Assembly: GCF_947496075.1 (NCBI RefSeq)
Contig: NZ_CANMBJ010000003.1
Coordinates: 151,834 to 215,833, forward strand
DNA from: an uncultured Tateyamaria sp.
GTDB taxonomy: Bacteria; Pseudomonadota; Alphaproteobacteria; Rhodobacterales; Rhodobacteraceae
Direction: 5' to 3'
DNA: 64,000 nucleotides
Position numbers and translations under genes: made by a program. Under the pieces are notes generated by a model that had not been told where the DNA came from, searched no databases, and was given only the letters and a program-made list of their open reading frames with translations. Below, piece after piece: positions 1 through 8,187 of the stretch. Every line of letters starts with the position of its first letter. Positions within the stretch are counted from its first letter, which is position 1.

Positions 1-76
1 GGCCTTGATACTTCTCAAGGTCCCGCCCGCACATCCACGCAATTCTGCGGCATGATTAGGAGGATAAGAGGATAAG

Positions 77-505
77 ATGAAACAGATCATTCTTGCCATC
101 ACGCTGGGCCTTGCCAGCGCTGCCCATGCCGAAACTGCAATTACGGTGCCCTTCGACGGCAGTTTTGACGACGCGGCCTTTGCCGTGGAAAGTGCAATTG
201 TCGGCAAGGGTCTCGTGATCGACTATGTCAGCCACACCGGCGAGATGCTGAACCGTACGGGCGCGGATGTAGGCAGCGATGTGGAGTTGTTCAAAGAGGC
301 GGATATCTTCATCTTCTGCTCAGCCGTGGTGTCACGAGAGGTGATGGAAACCGACCCGATGAATATCGCGCATTGCCCCTATGGCATCTTCGTGGCCGAG
401 AACGCTGACGGCGTCATGATTGGCTACCGCGAATACCCGCAAGGCGAGATGCAGAAGGTGCAGGCCTTGCTGGCCGACATTGTCGCGGACGCCGTGGAGA
501 ACTGA
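77..505 (+). CDS. Exported DUF302-family protein
   Basis: A 142-residue protein with an N-terminal signal peptide (about residues 1-18, ending AHA) and a single small domain that I recognise as DUF302-like. The molecular function of the family is not known to me. A strong ribosome site (AGGAGG, repeated GGATAAG) precedes the ATG. Its stop overlaps the start of hemA (TGATG), so the two are translationally coupled and probably one operon. The protein is expected in the periplasm. Link to haem synthesis rests only on the gene order. The two cysteine-containing stretches (FCSAVV and AHCPYG) could be redox or metal ligands, but that is inference. Confidence 0.75.
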   Translation: MKQIILAITLGLASAAHAETAITVPFDGSFDDAAFAVESAIVGKGLVIDYVSHTGEMLNRTGADVGSDVELFKEADIFIFCSAVVSREVMETDPMNIAHCPYGIFVAENADGVMIGYREYPQGEMQKVQALLADIVADAVEN

Positions 506-1722
506 TGAACTACACCTATTTTTTCCGGTCCGCGCTGGACACCTTGCGTGACAGCGGCAACTACCGTGACTTTGCAGAGCTTGAGCGCCACCGTGGTGCC
601 TTTCCTGCAGCCACCTGCCATAACGGGCCGGGCAAGGTGACGATCTGGTGTTCCAACGACTATCTGGGCATGGGCCAGCATCCCGTCGTTTTGGACGCCA
701 TGCACGAAGCGCTTGACCGTACCGGGGCAGGGGCCGGTGGTACGCGCAATATCTCGGGCACGACCCGCGACCACGTATTGCTTGAAGCAGAACTGGCAGA
801 TCTGCATGGGAAAGAGGCGGCGCTGCTTTTCACCTCTGGCTACGTGTCGAACTGGGCTGCGTTGGGCACACTCGCGTCGCGTATTCCCGGCTGTATCGTG
901 TTGTCGGACGAATTGAACCATGCCTCCATGATCGAGGGCATCCGCCATAGCCGCGCGCACAAGGTAATCTGGAAGCACAACGATGTTGCTGATCTTGAGG
1001 CGAAGTTGGCCGCGCTGCCTGCCAACGCCCCCAAGTTGATCGCGTTCGAGAGCGTCTATTCCATGGACGGGGATATCGCCCCCATTGCCAAAATTTGTGA
1101 TCTAGCTGATCGCTACAACGCAATGACCTATCTGGACGAGGTGCACGCCGTAGGTCTCTACGGCCCGCGCGGTGGCGGTGTGGCCGAGCGCGAAGGCTTG
1201 ATGGATCGGTTGACGGTGATCGAAGGGACCTTGGGCAAAGCCTTTGGCATCATGGGCGGGTACATCGCGGCCTCGGCTGAACTGTGCGATTTCGTTCGGT
1301 CCTTTGCCAGCGGGTTCATCTTTACCACTGCCTTGCCGCCTGCTGTCGCGGCAGGGGCTGTGGCGTCCATCCGGCATCTGAAACAAAGTACCACCGAGCG
1401 TGCAGCCCAACAGGCGCGGGTCGCGCAAGTGCGCGCACGGCTGGATAAGATCGGACTGCCGCACATCGACAATCTAAGTCACATCATCCCGGTGATGGTG
1501 GCTGATCCGGTGAAGTGCAAATTCATCTCGGACACGCTGCTCAGAGACCACGGGATCTATATCCAACCCATCAACTACCCCACTGTCCCCGCGGGGACAG
1601 AACGCTTGCGCATCACGCCATCGCCCGTGCACAGCGAAGCGGATGTGGAACGGTTGGTGGCCGCCCTTGAAGAATTATGGACCAAGTGTCAGCTCGCCCG
1701 TCGGCCGATGGCCGCACAGTAG
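505..1722 (+). CDS. hemA: 5-aminolevulinate synthase
   Basis: Condenses glycine and succinyl-CoA to 5-aminolevulinate, the first step of tetrapyrrole synthesis in Alphaproteobacteria (Shemin route), in the cytoplasm with PLP. The 405-residue length is normal for the family. Visible landmarks are the N-terminal CSNDYLGM motif, the glycine-rich [12 protein letters not shown] stretch, [10 protein letters not shown] with the PLP-interacting aspartate, and the lysine in GTLGKAFG (K245) that forms the Schiff base. The start overlaps the stop of the upstream DUF302 gene by one base. There is almost no gap to the convergent YeeE gene. Related acyl-CoA:glycine transferases such as KBL share the fold, but the N-terminal FF..LD..R..GNYR region is typical of ALAS. 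Confidence 0.96.
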   Translation: MNYTYFFRSALDTLRDSGNYRDFAELERHRGAFPAATCHNGPGKVTIWCSNDYLGMGQHPVVLDAMHEALDRTGAGAGGTRNISGTTRDHVLLEAELADLHGKEAALLFTSGYVSNWAALGTLASRIPGCIVLSDELNHASMIEGIRHSRAHKVIWKHNDVADLEAKLAALPANAPKLIAFESVYSMDGDIAPIAKICDLADRYNAMTYLDEVHAVGLYGPRGGGVAEREGLMDRLTVIEGTLGKAFGIMGGYIAASAELCDFVRSFASGFIFTTALPPAVAAGAVASIRHLKQSTTERAAQQARVAQVRARLDKIGLPHIDNLSHIIPVMVADPVKCKFISDTLLRDHGIYIQPINYPTVPAGTERLRITPSPVHSEADVERLVAALEELWTKCQLARRPMAAQ

Positions 1723-1728
1723 AACTGT

Positions 1729-2796
1729 TCAGGCCGATTGAACCCGTTGAGAGCGTGACGCCATCCAGCGATGCGTGATCATTGCGCCAAGCCACATGCA
1801 GAAGACCGCGACCCACGCCGTCAGCGCCATGATGGATCCGCCGGCCATGCCCGCGCCGACCGCGCAGCCACCTGCAAGCATACTGCCAAAGCCCATGAGG
1901 ACACCGCCGACGAGATAGCGCTCCATCGGAGTGTCTGCATCAAAGCGTTGAACACGCGCCTCACCCTTGATGAGCGCTGCAAGAAGGGCGCCAACGAACA
2001 CACCCGGGACAAGGCCCAGGCCGAAGCTGGGGATCACGTTAGGGGCAGCAACGAGCGCCATGAGCGTGTCGGTGGAAGGGCCGGTGAAGGTGACAGATTG
2101 CACCGTGATCACCTCGAATGACACTTGAGAGATGGCATATGTCGCCGCCCACCCGATACAGACGGCGACGCCGACGAGGGCAGCAGCAGCAAGTTCTGAC
2201 AAGGGCACGCGGTGCAGGCGGCCAAAGACTACAGAAACCACAAAGGCGACCGCGGCGACAGTGGTCAGCGTGGCCAATCCCATTCCCATCATGGCCGTAA
2301 CACTGCGGGCAGACCCACCGGGAACGGTCGACACTAAAGCGAGCGCTTCCCGCACCGGAGACAGCGCGCCGCTGAGCGCTGCCTGCGCCACGATTGTCAC
2401 GACAAGCCCCGTCACGATGGCCCGCAGGTTCCCTGTGGCGGATAAAACCAGAAGTCGGCTGACGCACCCGCGGGCAAGGATCATGCCCGCACCAAACATC
2501 AGCCCGCCAATGATTGCGCCCGACAGACTGCCAGTCGCCGCCAGTTGGCGGGCGTCGCTGGTATCCAGTGTGCCGGTAAGGATCGTGGCCTGTACCGCGA
2601 CCAATGCGGCAAAGAACGCCACCAACCAGATTGCGAGGCGGGGGCCAGGCTTACCCTCTGACACCTCGACCGCGGCGGCGCGCAAGCAAAATCTGGAATG
2701 CAGGGCCGCAGCCCCAAAGAGAAGTCCGACGAACAGGCCGGCCGCACACATCACTGCCGGATCACCGAAACGGTCAATCAGGGATTCCAGCACCAT
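1729..2796 (-). CDS. YeeE/YedE family membrane protein, full length
   Basis: A 355-residue polytopic membrane protein with about nine hydrophobic segments. It belongs to the YeeE/YedE (DUF395) family, whose characterised member TsuA takes up thiosulfate. Conserved cysteine motifs are visible: RFCLR near the N-terminus, ARGCVSR in the middle and GGCAVGAG near the C-terminus. The motif repeats reflect the internal duplication of the family. The paired half-size YeeE genes at 5854-6720 have the same fold split in two, so this locus holds both architectures. Likely role is movement of a sulfur compound across the inner membrane; the substrate is inferred, not shown. Confidence 0.88.
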   Translation of the reverse strand: MVLESLIDRFGDPAVMCAAGLFVGLLFGAAALHSRFCLRAAAVEVSEGKPGPRLAIWLVAFFAALVAVQATILTGTLDTSDARQLAATGSLSGAIIGGLMFGAGMILARGCVSRLLVLSATGNLRAIVTGLVVTIVAQAALSGALSPVREALALVSTVPGGSARSVTAMMGMGLATLTTVAAVAFVVSVVFGRLHRVPLSELAAAALVGVAVCIGWAATYAISQVSFEVITVQSVTFTGPSTDTLMALVAAPNVIPSFGLGLVPGVFVGALLAALIKGEARVQRFDADTPMERYLVGGVLMGFGSMLAGGCAVGAGMAGGSIMALTAWVAVFCMWLGAMITHRWMASRSQRVQSA

Positions 2797-2877
2797 ACGC
2801 TCCTGTCTTCGTCTGCTTGTTCGTGCTGTGCCAGCATTGCGGCTTGCCCGCTTTGACTCATCGCAAACGAACGGAGC

Positions 2878-3825
2878 TTATTCGAACTCCATCTGTTCAT
2901 AGACGCGGCCTGCGTTCTTGGTGGCCAACTCGTCAAAGGTATCAAGATGGGCGTAGGGCGACTGGTCGACATAGTAAGCGTCGGCCAGGTCACCGCCCGC
3001 GTCCAAATGCGCTCCGATCTGTTGCCGCAGGTAGACAAGGTAGTCACGCGTGTAGCGGCGGACCTGATCCATGTTGGTGGGGTGGCCGTGGCCGGGGATC
3101 ACATAGGTGGCGTTCAGCGCCTCGAAGCAGCACTCCCACGTGTCGATCCAGTCGGCCGTCATCGTGTCGGCAAAAATCGGCAGCATCCGTTCGTGGAACG
3201 CCATGTCACCCGCGATCACAAGGCTTTGCTCGGGCAGCCAGACCTGCGTATCACCGGGGCCATGTGCGGGACCCAGGTGCAGCACCTCAATCCTGAAATC
3301 GCCTATCTCGATGATCTCCTTATCCTCGAACGTCTGTGTGGGTGGTGCGACAAAGGTGCCCTCGGCCTTGTCGCGGTTGTAGCGTTTCATGCCTTCGAGG
3401 ATACGGTGCCCGTTTTCCTCAATCTCGTGCGCGGCATCGACATGGGCGAGGATTGGCACGCCTTGTTCGGCCCAGTAGGAATTGCCCAGCATCGCGTGGC
3501 CCTGGCCATTTTCATCGATGATGAGTTTCACGGGCTGGTCGGTAATCACCTTGATCTCGTCATGCAGCGCCTTGGCCAACAGATAGGCCGCCCCGCCATT
3601 GATCACGACAACACCGTCGCCGGTAACGATGAAGCTGAGGTTGTTGTTGTGGCCACTGTTCTCGTAGGTCGGCGGGGCTGTGGCTCCGATGGCGGACCAG
3701 ACATGCGGGATAACCTCTACCGGTTTGGAATAGAGCAATGAGCCGGGGTACTGGTCCGCGATATCCTCGCTGGCGCGAGCGGGCAGGGGGATGAGTGCCG
3801 CAAAAAGAAACAGCCAGCGCATCAT
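2878..3825 (-). CDS. Exported MBL-fold hydrolase with degenerate zinc motif (SoxH-like)
   Basis: A 315-residue metallo-beta-lactamase-fold protein with an N-terminal signal peptide (about residues 1-18, ending ARA). It resembles the periplasmic SoxH / quinoprotein-relay hydrolase group found near sulfur-oxidation genes. The usual HxHxDH metal motif reads ENGQGH here, keeping only the last histidine. The later ligand motifs look intact: LGPAHGPGD, VIAGDMAF and VIPGHGHP. Its start overlaps the stop of the next gene upstream (ATGA, 4 bases), so the two MBL proteins are co-translated. Either the active site binds one metal, or the protein has another role. Function is uncertain; the sulfur link rests on neighbours. 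Confidence 0.82.
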   Translation of the reverse strand: MMRWLFLFAALIPLPARASEDIADQYPGSLLYSKPVEVIPHVWSAIGATAPPTYENSGHNNNLSFIVTGDGVVVINGGAAYLLAKALHDEIKVITDQPVKLIIDENGQGHAMLGNSYWAEQGVPILAHVDAAHEIEENGHRILEGMKRYNRDKAEGTFVAPPTQTFEDKEIIEIGDFRIEVLHLGPAHGPGDTQVWLPEQSLVIAGDMAFHERMLPIFADTMTADWIDTWECCFEALNATYVIPGHGHPTNMDQVRRYTRDYLVYLRQQIGAHLDAGGDLADAYYVDQSPYAHLDTFDELATKNAGRVYEQMEFE

Positions 3826-4736
3826 GCGTCACCCGGCACGAACACGTACCCCTCTGCATCCGTGTCCACGCGGCCCATGCCGCCTTGCGGCAGGTGGAAG
3901 CCGATGATCTGCATCTGCTCGGATGTGATCCGGTCGAACAGAACCTTGCGCGTGGCCGCCGCCATGGCGCCGTCCTGATCCGAACCACTGATCCATTCCG
4001 GCTTGCGAAAGGCCACGTGGTGATTGCCGATGGCGTCCCCAATGACCAGCGCGCTGTCTGATCCATTGCGCAGTTCAAAGCTCATGTGACCGGGCGTGTG
4101 GCCGGGGGTCGACAATGCAGCGATGCCGGGCAGGATCTCTTCCCCGTCGTCAAAAAGCTGTACACTGTCCTCAATCACCTCCATCCGGCGCTTGGCGCCC
4201 ACGGCAAAGGCGGCGCGGGCGTCCCCGATGGTGTCCACGGTTTCGGGGTCCCACCAATAGTCCCATTCGGCCCGGCCCATCATGTAGGTAGCGTCGTAGA
4301 ACAGCGGTTCGTCGAATTCGTCGAGGAGGCCCCAGATGTGATCGGGGTGGGCGTGGGTGAACACGACATGGGTGATGTCCTCGAGCGTGAGCCCGGCGGC
4401 ATCAAGACTGTCGAGGATAGCGCCCGCAGTTGGCATGAAGTCCGGACCGGAGCCCACGTCGAAGAGCACGGTGTTTGTTCCATCGCGGTAAAGCGCGAGG
4501 TTGCATTCAGGTGTCAACCGGTCGTCCGAGATACCGTAATCTTTCAGGATGGGAGCCAGTTCGTCCTTGGGCATGGGTTCAAAGATGAAACTTCCAGGCA
4601 ACGTCAGGCTGCCGTCACTGACAGTGGTGAGGGTCGCGGATCCAAGGGATACATCGGCGCAGGCAATGCGAGGCAAGACCCACGCAAACGGAACTGTGGC
4701 CGCGCTTTGCAGAAACGAGCGACGTGTCTGGCGCAT
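3822..4736 (-). CDS. Tat-exported MBL-fold metallohydrolase
   Basis: A 304-residue protein starting with a twin-arginine signal (TRRSFLQ, hydrophobic stretch to about residue 27), so it should be folded and metal-loaded before export. The canonical zinc motif FTHAHPDHIWG is present, with later ligands in STPGHTPGHMSF and GDAIGNHH. It is the first gene of a two-gene minus-strand operon with the degenerate MBL gene downstream. It diverges from the Crp/Fnr gene across a promoter region carrying a SqrR/BigR-like box. Likely a periplasmic hydrolase in reactive sulfur handling; the exact substrate cannot be read from the sequence. An intact and a degenerate MBL protein side by side may point to a heteromer or a substrate relay. 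Confidence 0.85.
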   Translation of the reverse strand: MRQTRRSFLQSAATVPFAWVLPRIACADVSLGSATLTTVSDGSLTLPGSFIFEPMPKDELAPILKDYGISDDRLTPECNLALYRDGTNTVLFDVGSGPDFMPTAGAILDSLDAAGLTLEDITHVVFTHAHPDHIWGLLDEFDEPLFYDATYMMGRAEWDYWWDPETVDTIGDARAAFAVGAKRRMEVIEDSVQLFDDGEEILPGIAALSTPGHTPGHMSFELRNGSDSALVIGDAIGNHHVAFRKPEWISGSDQDGAMAAATRKVLFDRITSEQMQIIGFHLPQGGMGRVDTDAEGYVFVPGDA

Positions 4737-4752
4737 TGATGCCCTCCTTATA

Positions 4753-4768
4753 ATTCTTATATTCGAAT
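4753..4768. promoter_or_regulatory. SqrR/BigR-like sulfide-response operator
   Basis: The divergent region between the Tat-MBL gene and the Crp/Fnr gene contains ATTC at 4753-4756, eight bases, then GAAT at 4765-4768. Overlapping it is the perfect 12-base palindrome ATATTCGAATAT (4759-4770) in an AT-rich island. As I recall, ATTC-N8-GAAT is the reported consensus of the persulfide-sensing repressor SqrR of Rhodobacter capsulatus. The box sits directly in front of a reactive-sulfur gene set. No ArsR-type SqrR gene lies in this window. Confidence 0.55.
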
Positions 4769-4873
4769 ATTAATGTATTTATCTTCTGTGGCAAGACGCT
4801 GCGGCATGGGCCATATCGCAAGCGGGGACGTGCACACGTACGGGCGACCAGCGAACACGGGGATCATGGAACA

Positions 4874-5539
4874 ATGGGCATCGGCGACTGGACAGAGCGA
4901 TTTCAGGGAACGGCGGCATTGCCGCGCACTGTGCGCGACCGGCTCTTGGACAGCGCGCGCACTGTGCGCCTGCAGGCCGGCAAGACGGTGTTTGGTCCTG
5001 ACAATATCCCAGACAACCTGTTGTTCCTGGTTGATGGCACCATCCGTGTGTCGCAATCATCCGAGAGTGGCCGAGACATCGTGCTCTACCGGGTTGAGGC
5101 CGGGGAAAGCTGCGTTCTGACGACCGCCTGCATGTTGGCCGAAGAGGCATACAATGCCGAAGGCACGGCAGAGACGGATGTTGTGGCTGTGATCCTTCCG
5201 CGCCCCGCCTTTGACCGATTGGTCGCCGAAGAACCCGCATTTCGCAGCTTTGTGTTCGCAGCCTATTCGCGCCGGTTGATTGATCTTTTGCGTGTGGTTG
5301 ATGATGTCGCCTTTGGCCGCATCGACGTGCGGTTGGCTGAACGGCTGATTGCATTGGCTGGGAACAACACGCAGATTTCCGCGACACACCAACAGCTTGC
5401 CAGCGAACTTGGCACAGCACGCGAGGTCATCTCGCGCGTGTTGCAGGACTTTTCCAAACGCGGGCTGATCCAGCAGACGCGCGGACACATCATCTTGAAA
5501 GAGCTTGAAGGCCTGCGCGCGATTGCAGACAGCACCTGA
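4874..5539 (+). CDS. Crp/Fnr-family transcriptional regulator
   Basis: A 221-residue regulator with an N-terminal cyclic-nucleotide-binding-type beta barrel (about residues 20-125) and a C-terminal winged helix (about 150-210) with the recognition stretch ISATHQQLASELGTAREVIS. It lacks the N-terminal cysteine cluster of FNR. Single cysteines occur in the effector domain (GESCVLTTACM), and thiol sensing is possible but not shown. It lies between the divergent MBL pair and the plus-strand DUF2892-YeeE-Blh operon, so it probably controls one or both. The ATG at 4874 is the only start in this frame giving a full domain; a nearby ATG at 4866 is in another frame. Confidence 0.88.
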   Translation: MGIGDWTERFQGTAALPRTVRDRLLDSARTVRLQAGKTVFGPDNIPDNLLFLVDGTIRVSQSSESGRDIVLYRVEAGESCVLTTACMLAEEAYNAEGTAETDVVAVILPRPAFDRLVAEEPAFRSFVFAAYSRRLIDLLRVVDDVAFGRIDVRLAERLIALAGNNTQISATHQQLASELGTAREVISRVLQDFSKRGLIQQTRGHIILKELEGLRAIADST

Positions 5540-5563
5540 ACCCCGGAAATCCTTTCCAGTTTG

Positions 5564-5576
5564 GTGACAATATCAC
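5564..5576. promoter_or_regulatory. Possible operator upstream of the sulfur operon
   Basis: GTGA-CAATA-TCAC forms a short inverted repeat within TTGGTGACAATATCACTGAA, 61 bases before the DUF2892 gene and just behind the Crp/Fnr gene. The half-sites resemble Crp/Fnr-family half-sites, but the spacer is odd-numbered. It is a candidate for the adjacent regulator only. Confidence 0.3.
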
Positions 5577-5636
5577 TGAAGTGCGGGAACCAAGCCAGTA
5601 TCCTGAGAACAGAATGAACGCGCTGGAGGACTTGGC

Positions 5637-5852
5637 ATGACTGTGAACGTTGGAACTGTTGACCGCATTTTTCGCGCTGGCTTGGGCGTTGGTCTTTTGT
5701 ACATCGCATTTCTGAGCGGTCTGCCGCTCTTTGCGGCGCCCCTGTTCAAATATGGTGCTGCGGCGATCGGCATCGTGATGTTGGCCACATCGACGCTGAA
5801 AATGTGCCCGATCTATTCGATCCTCGGGCTCAAGACCTGCCGGGACTGCTGA
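5637..5852 (+). CDS. Small membrane protein, DUF2892 (YgaP-like)
   Basis: A 71-residue protein with two hydrophobic helices. It matches the DUF2892 inner-membrane domain that in E. coli YgaP is attached to a rhodanese. Its start is set by GGAGGA seven bases upstream. The family landmarks are VGTVDRIFRAGLG near the N-terminus and the C-terminal end CPIYSILGLKTCRDC with several cysteines. It is the first gene of the operon with two YeeE halves, the persulfide dioxygenase and the DUF442 sulfurtransferase. A role in membrane-proximal sulfur transfer is inferred from this context. Confidence 0.85.
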   Translation: MTVNVGTVDRIFRAGLGVGLLYIAFLSGLPLFAAPLFKYGAAAIGIVMLATSTLKMCPIYSILGLKTCRDC

Positions 5853-5853
5853 C

Positions 5854-6285
5854 ATGGAGACCGCGTTTACACCCGTCCTGTCTTTTGGCGGCGGGCTTGC
5901 CATCGGCCTTGGTGCAGTCCTTCTGATGCTGGGGCTTGGGCGCATTTTTGGCGCAACGGGCATCCTGTCAGGTGCCGTGTTCTTCGAGAACCGGGAGGAG
6001 CTGTCGTGGCGTCTTGCCCTGATGGTGGGCATGATCCTTGCGCCCGGATTGATCTTTGTCACCACGGGCGAGATGCCCGCGATTAACGTACCCATCAGCC
6101 CGGCAATGATCGTTGTGGGCGGTGTCATCGTTGGGCTTGGCGCAAGCCTTGGGTCCGGGTGCACGTCCGGCCACGGGGTCTGCGGTTTGTCGCGCCTGTC
6201 CGTCCGGTCGCTGGTGGCCGTTCCGACGTTCATGGCGACGGCGGCCATCACTGTTTTTGTCATTCGTCACGTGTTGGGAGGGTAA
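5854..6285 (+). CDS. Half-size YeeE/YedE protein (PmpA-like)
   Basis: A 143-residue protein with four predicted membrane helices and the YeeE signature GASLGSGCTSGHGVCGLSRLS, which contains the conserved cysteines. It is half the length of the full YeeE protein at 1729-2796. It begins one base after the DUF2892 stop and is followed three bases later by the second half, so the two polypeptides almost certainly pair. Related pairs (PmpA/PmpB) are repeatedly found beside Blh-type persulfide dioxygenases and BigR-type regulators. Likely role is passage of sulfite, thiosulfate or another sulfur species through the inner membrane. Confidence 0.88.
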   Translation: METAFTPVLSFGGGLAIGLGAVLLMLGLGRIFGATGILSGAVFFENREELSWRLALMVGMILAPGLIFVTTGEMPAINVPISPAMIVVGGVIVGLGASLGSGCTSGHGVCGLSRLSVRSLVAVPTFMATAAITVFVIRHVLGG

Positions 6286-6288
6286 GCG

Positions 6289-6720
6289 ATGAAACTCCTG
6301 TTTGCCCTAGTCACAGGGATTGTTTTTGGCACCGGAATTGCGATTTCCGGCATGATGGACCCGGCCAAGGTTCTTAATTTCTTTGACCTGGTTGGCACGT
6401 GGGACTCCAGCCTTGCCTTTGTCATGGGTGGCGCTCTGGTGGTCACCTTCGTTGGTTACCGGCTGGTGTGGCGGCGGGACGCGCCGCTGTTCGGAGGGCG
6501 GTTCCAGGTGCCTACAGGCACTGAGATTGACGGGAAACTGGTCGGCGGGTCTGCCCTCTTCGGCATCGGCTGGGGCATCGCGGGGTTCTGCCCTGGCGCG
6601 GCCATTCCGGCGCTCGGCACCGGGCGATGGGAGGTTGCGTTGTTCCTGGTGGCGGTGGTTGCTGGGTTCGGCCTGCGCCGACTGCTCGCACCAATCGCAC
6701 GGAACAAGGTCGCGCCGTGA
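6289..6720 (+). CDS. Half-size YeeE/YedE protein (PmpB-like, DUF6691)
   Basis: A 143-residue membrane protein with about four helices, the partner half of the preceding YeeE protein. Visible family motifs are GTGIAISGMMDPAKVLNF near the N-terminus and GIAGFCPGAAIPALGTG with the conserved cysteine near residue 103. The MMDP.KV motif separates this half from the PmpA half. It lies three bases after its partner and 34 bases before the persulfide dioxygenase gene. Confidence 0.88.
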   Translation: MKLLFALVTGIVFGTGIAISGMMDPAKVLNFFDLVGTWDSSLAFVMGGALVVTFVGYRLVWRRDAPLFGGRFQVPTGTEIDGKLVGGSALFGIGWGIAGFCPGAAIPALGTGRWEVALFLVAVVAGFGLRRLLAPIARNKVAP

Positions 6721-6754
6721 CGCCCACCAAAACATGCACATCGGAGGACATCGC

Positions 6755-7639
6755 ATGACATCCTATCCCGTAGACATGGATACCACACCACTGGTCGAGG
6801 CATTTTTTGACGAATCCACCAACACCATCAGCTACATCGCCAAGGATCCGACCTCGGGTGCCTGCGCCATCATCGACAGCGTCATGGACATCGACTACGC
6901 CGCCGGGCGGATCACCTCCGGGCATGCAGACACCATGATCGCGCGCGTCACCGAGATGGGTGGCACGCTGGAGTGGATCATCGAAACCCACGTCCATGCT
7001 GATCACCTGAGTGCAGCGCCCTATATCCAGCAGCGGCTGGGCGGCAAGATCGGCGTCGGGTCAAAAATCATGGTGGTGCAGGACACGTTCGGGAAGGTGT
7101 TTAACGAAGGCACCGAGTTCCAGCGCGATGGCAGCCAGTTTGATGCACTGTTCGAGGACGGCGATACCTACCGGGTCGGCAACATGCAGGGCTTTGCCAT
7201 GGCTACGCCGGGCCATACCCCGGCCTGCATGGTGCATGTCATAGGCAACGCCGCCTTCGTGGGTGATACTCTTTTTATGCCCGACGGCGGATCGGCACGT
7301 GCGGACTTTCCCGGCGGGGACGCGGGCGAGCTTTTTGATAGCATACAGAAGGTGTTGGCGCTGCCCGACGACATGCGCCTGTTCATGTGTCACGACTACG
7401 GCCCGGGTGGCCGAGACATCGCATGGGAAACTACTGTGGGCGAAGAGAAGGCGCACAACATCCACGTTGGCGACGGCAAGACAAAGAGGGAATTTATTAA
7501 GTTCCGCACCGAACGTGATGCGCAACTGGACATGCCCAAGCTTATCATTCCGTCGCTGCAAGTAAATATGCGCGCAGGCGAGGTGCCGACCGATGCGGAT
7601 GGCAACCCGATGCTCAAGGTCCCGATCAACGCGTTGTAG
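6755..7639 (+). CDS. Persulfide dioxygenase, Blh/ETHE1-like MBL-fold protein
   Basis: A 294-residue cytoplasmic metallo-beta-lactamase-fold enzyme. The metal motif ETHVHADHLSAAPYI, the histidine of ATPGHTPACM and FVGDTLFMPDGGSARADFP are all present, as in Blh and ETHE1 enzymes that oxidise glutathione persulfide to sulfite with one ferrous iron. The C-terminal extension after CHDYGPGG, with EEKAHNIHV, is typical of the Blh branch. The open frame continues upstream, but GGAGGA six bases before 6755 fixes the start there rather than at the in-frame ATG at 6734. It is followed 12 bases later by the DUF442 gene, its usual companion, and preceded by the YeeE pair. Confidence 0.9.
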   Translation: MTSYPVDMDTTPLVEAFFDESTNTISYIAKDPTSGACAIIDSVMDIDYAAGRITSGHADTMIARVTEMGGTLEWIIETHVHADHLSAAPYIQQRLGGKIGVGSKIMVVQDTFGKVFNEGTEFQRDGSQFDALFEDGDTYRVGNMQGFAMATPGHTPACMVHVIGNAAFVGDTLFMPDGGSARADFPGGDAGELFDSIQKVLALPDDMRLFMCHDYGPGGRDIAWETTVGEEKAHNIHVGDGKTKREFIKFRTERDAQLDMPKLIIPSLQVNMRAGEVPTDADGNPMLKVPINAL

Positions 7640-7651
7640 CGCCGAAAGGGG

Positions 7652-8098
7652 ATGCCTCAGATGGACATGAAAAAGATCACCGACGTCCTGACGGTCAGCC
7701 CTCAGATCCATCTCGCGGATATGGCAGCGATCAAGGCAGCATGCTTCAAGACAATCATCTACAACGGCCCCGACGGGGAAGGGACAGACCAGCCCGGTTT
7801 TGCCGAGATCGCAGCCGCTGCAGAAGCGGCTGGGCTCGAAGCGTGCACCATCCCAGTGACATCTGGACAGATCATCGATGACGACGTGACCGCCTTTGCG
7901 ACAGCGCTTCAGGACGGACCGCACCCGCTGCTGGCCTACTGTCGCACCGGCACGCGCTTGGCGATGCTATGGGCTTTCCATGTGGCGTGCACCCACGCTA
8001 CGTCTGATATTCTGATCGCGACGGCAGCGGCGGGCTATGACCTCGGTGATGTCGCGGACCGCATCGCAAACGGCGGCAAAGTCCCCGCATTAGGCTGA
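7652..8098 (+). CDS. DUF442 / TIGR01244-family sulfurtransferase
   Basis: A 148-residue single-domain protein with a dual-specificity-phosphatase-like fold. The signature loop YCRTGTRLAMLW carries the CxxxxxR active site; in this family the cysteine is thought to carry sulfane sulfur rather than phosphate. In other genomes the domain is fused to or sits beside Blh-type persulfide dioxygenases, which is the arrangement here. It is the last intact gene of the sulfur operon. The start at 7652 has a close GAAAGGGG site; the internal Met at 7661 is an alternative. Confidence 0.87.
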   Translation: MPQMDMKKITDVLTVSPQIHLADMAAIKAACFKTIIYNGPDGEGTDQPGFAEIAAAAEAAGLEACTIPVTSGQIIDDDVTAFATALQDGPHPLLAYCRTGTRLAMLWAFHVACTHATSDILIATAAAGYDLGDVADRIANGGKVPALG

Positions 8099-8187
8099 TG
8101 TCCTGATGTGAGATATGTCCCATGCAGAGTGCGAACTGCGTGCGCGGGACATCGCGGGTGGATTGAAACCGGCCCAACCGCATCTGT

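Noticed and set aside
6383-6754. N-terminal extension of the persulfide dioxygenase
   Set aside because: This stretch is the second YeeE half in another frame; GGAGGA fixes the start at 6755.
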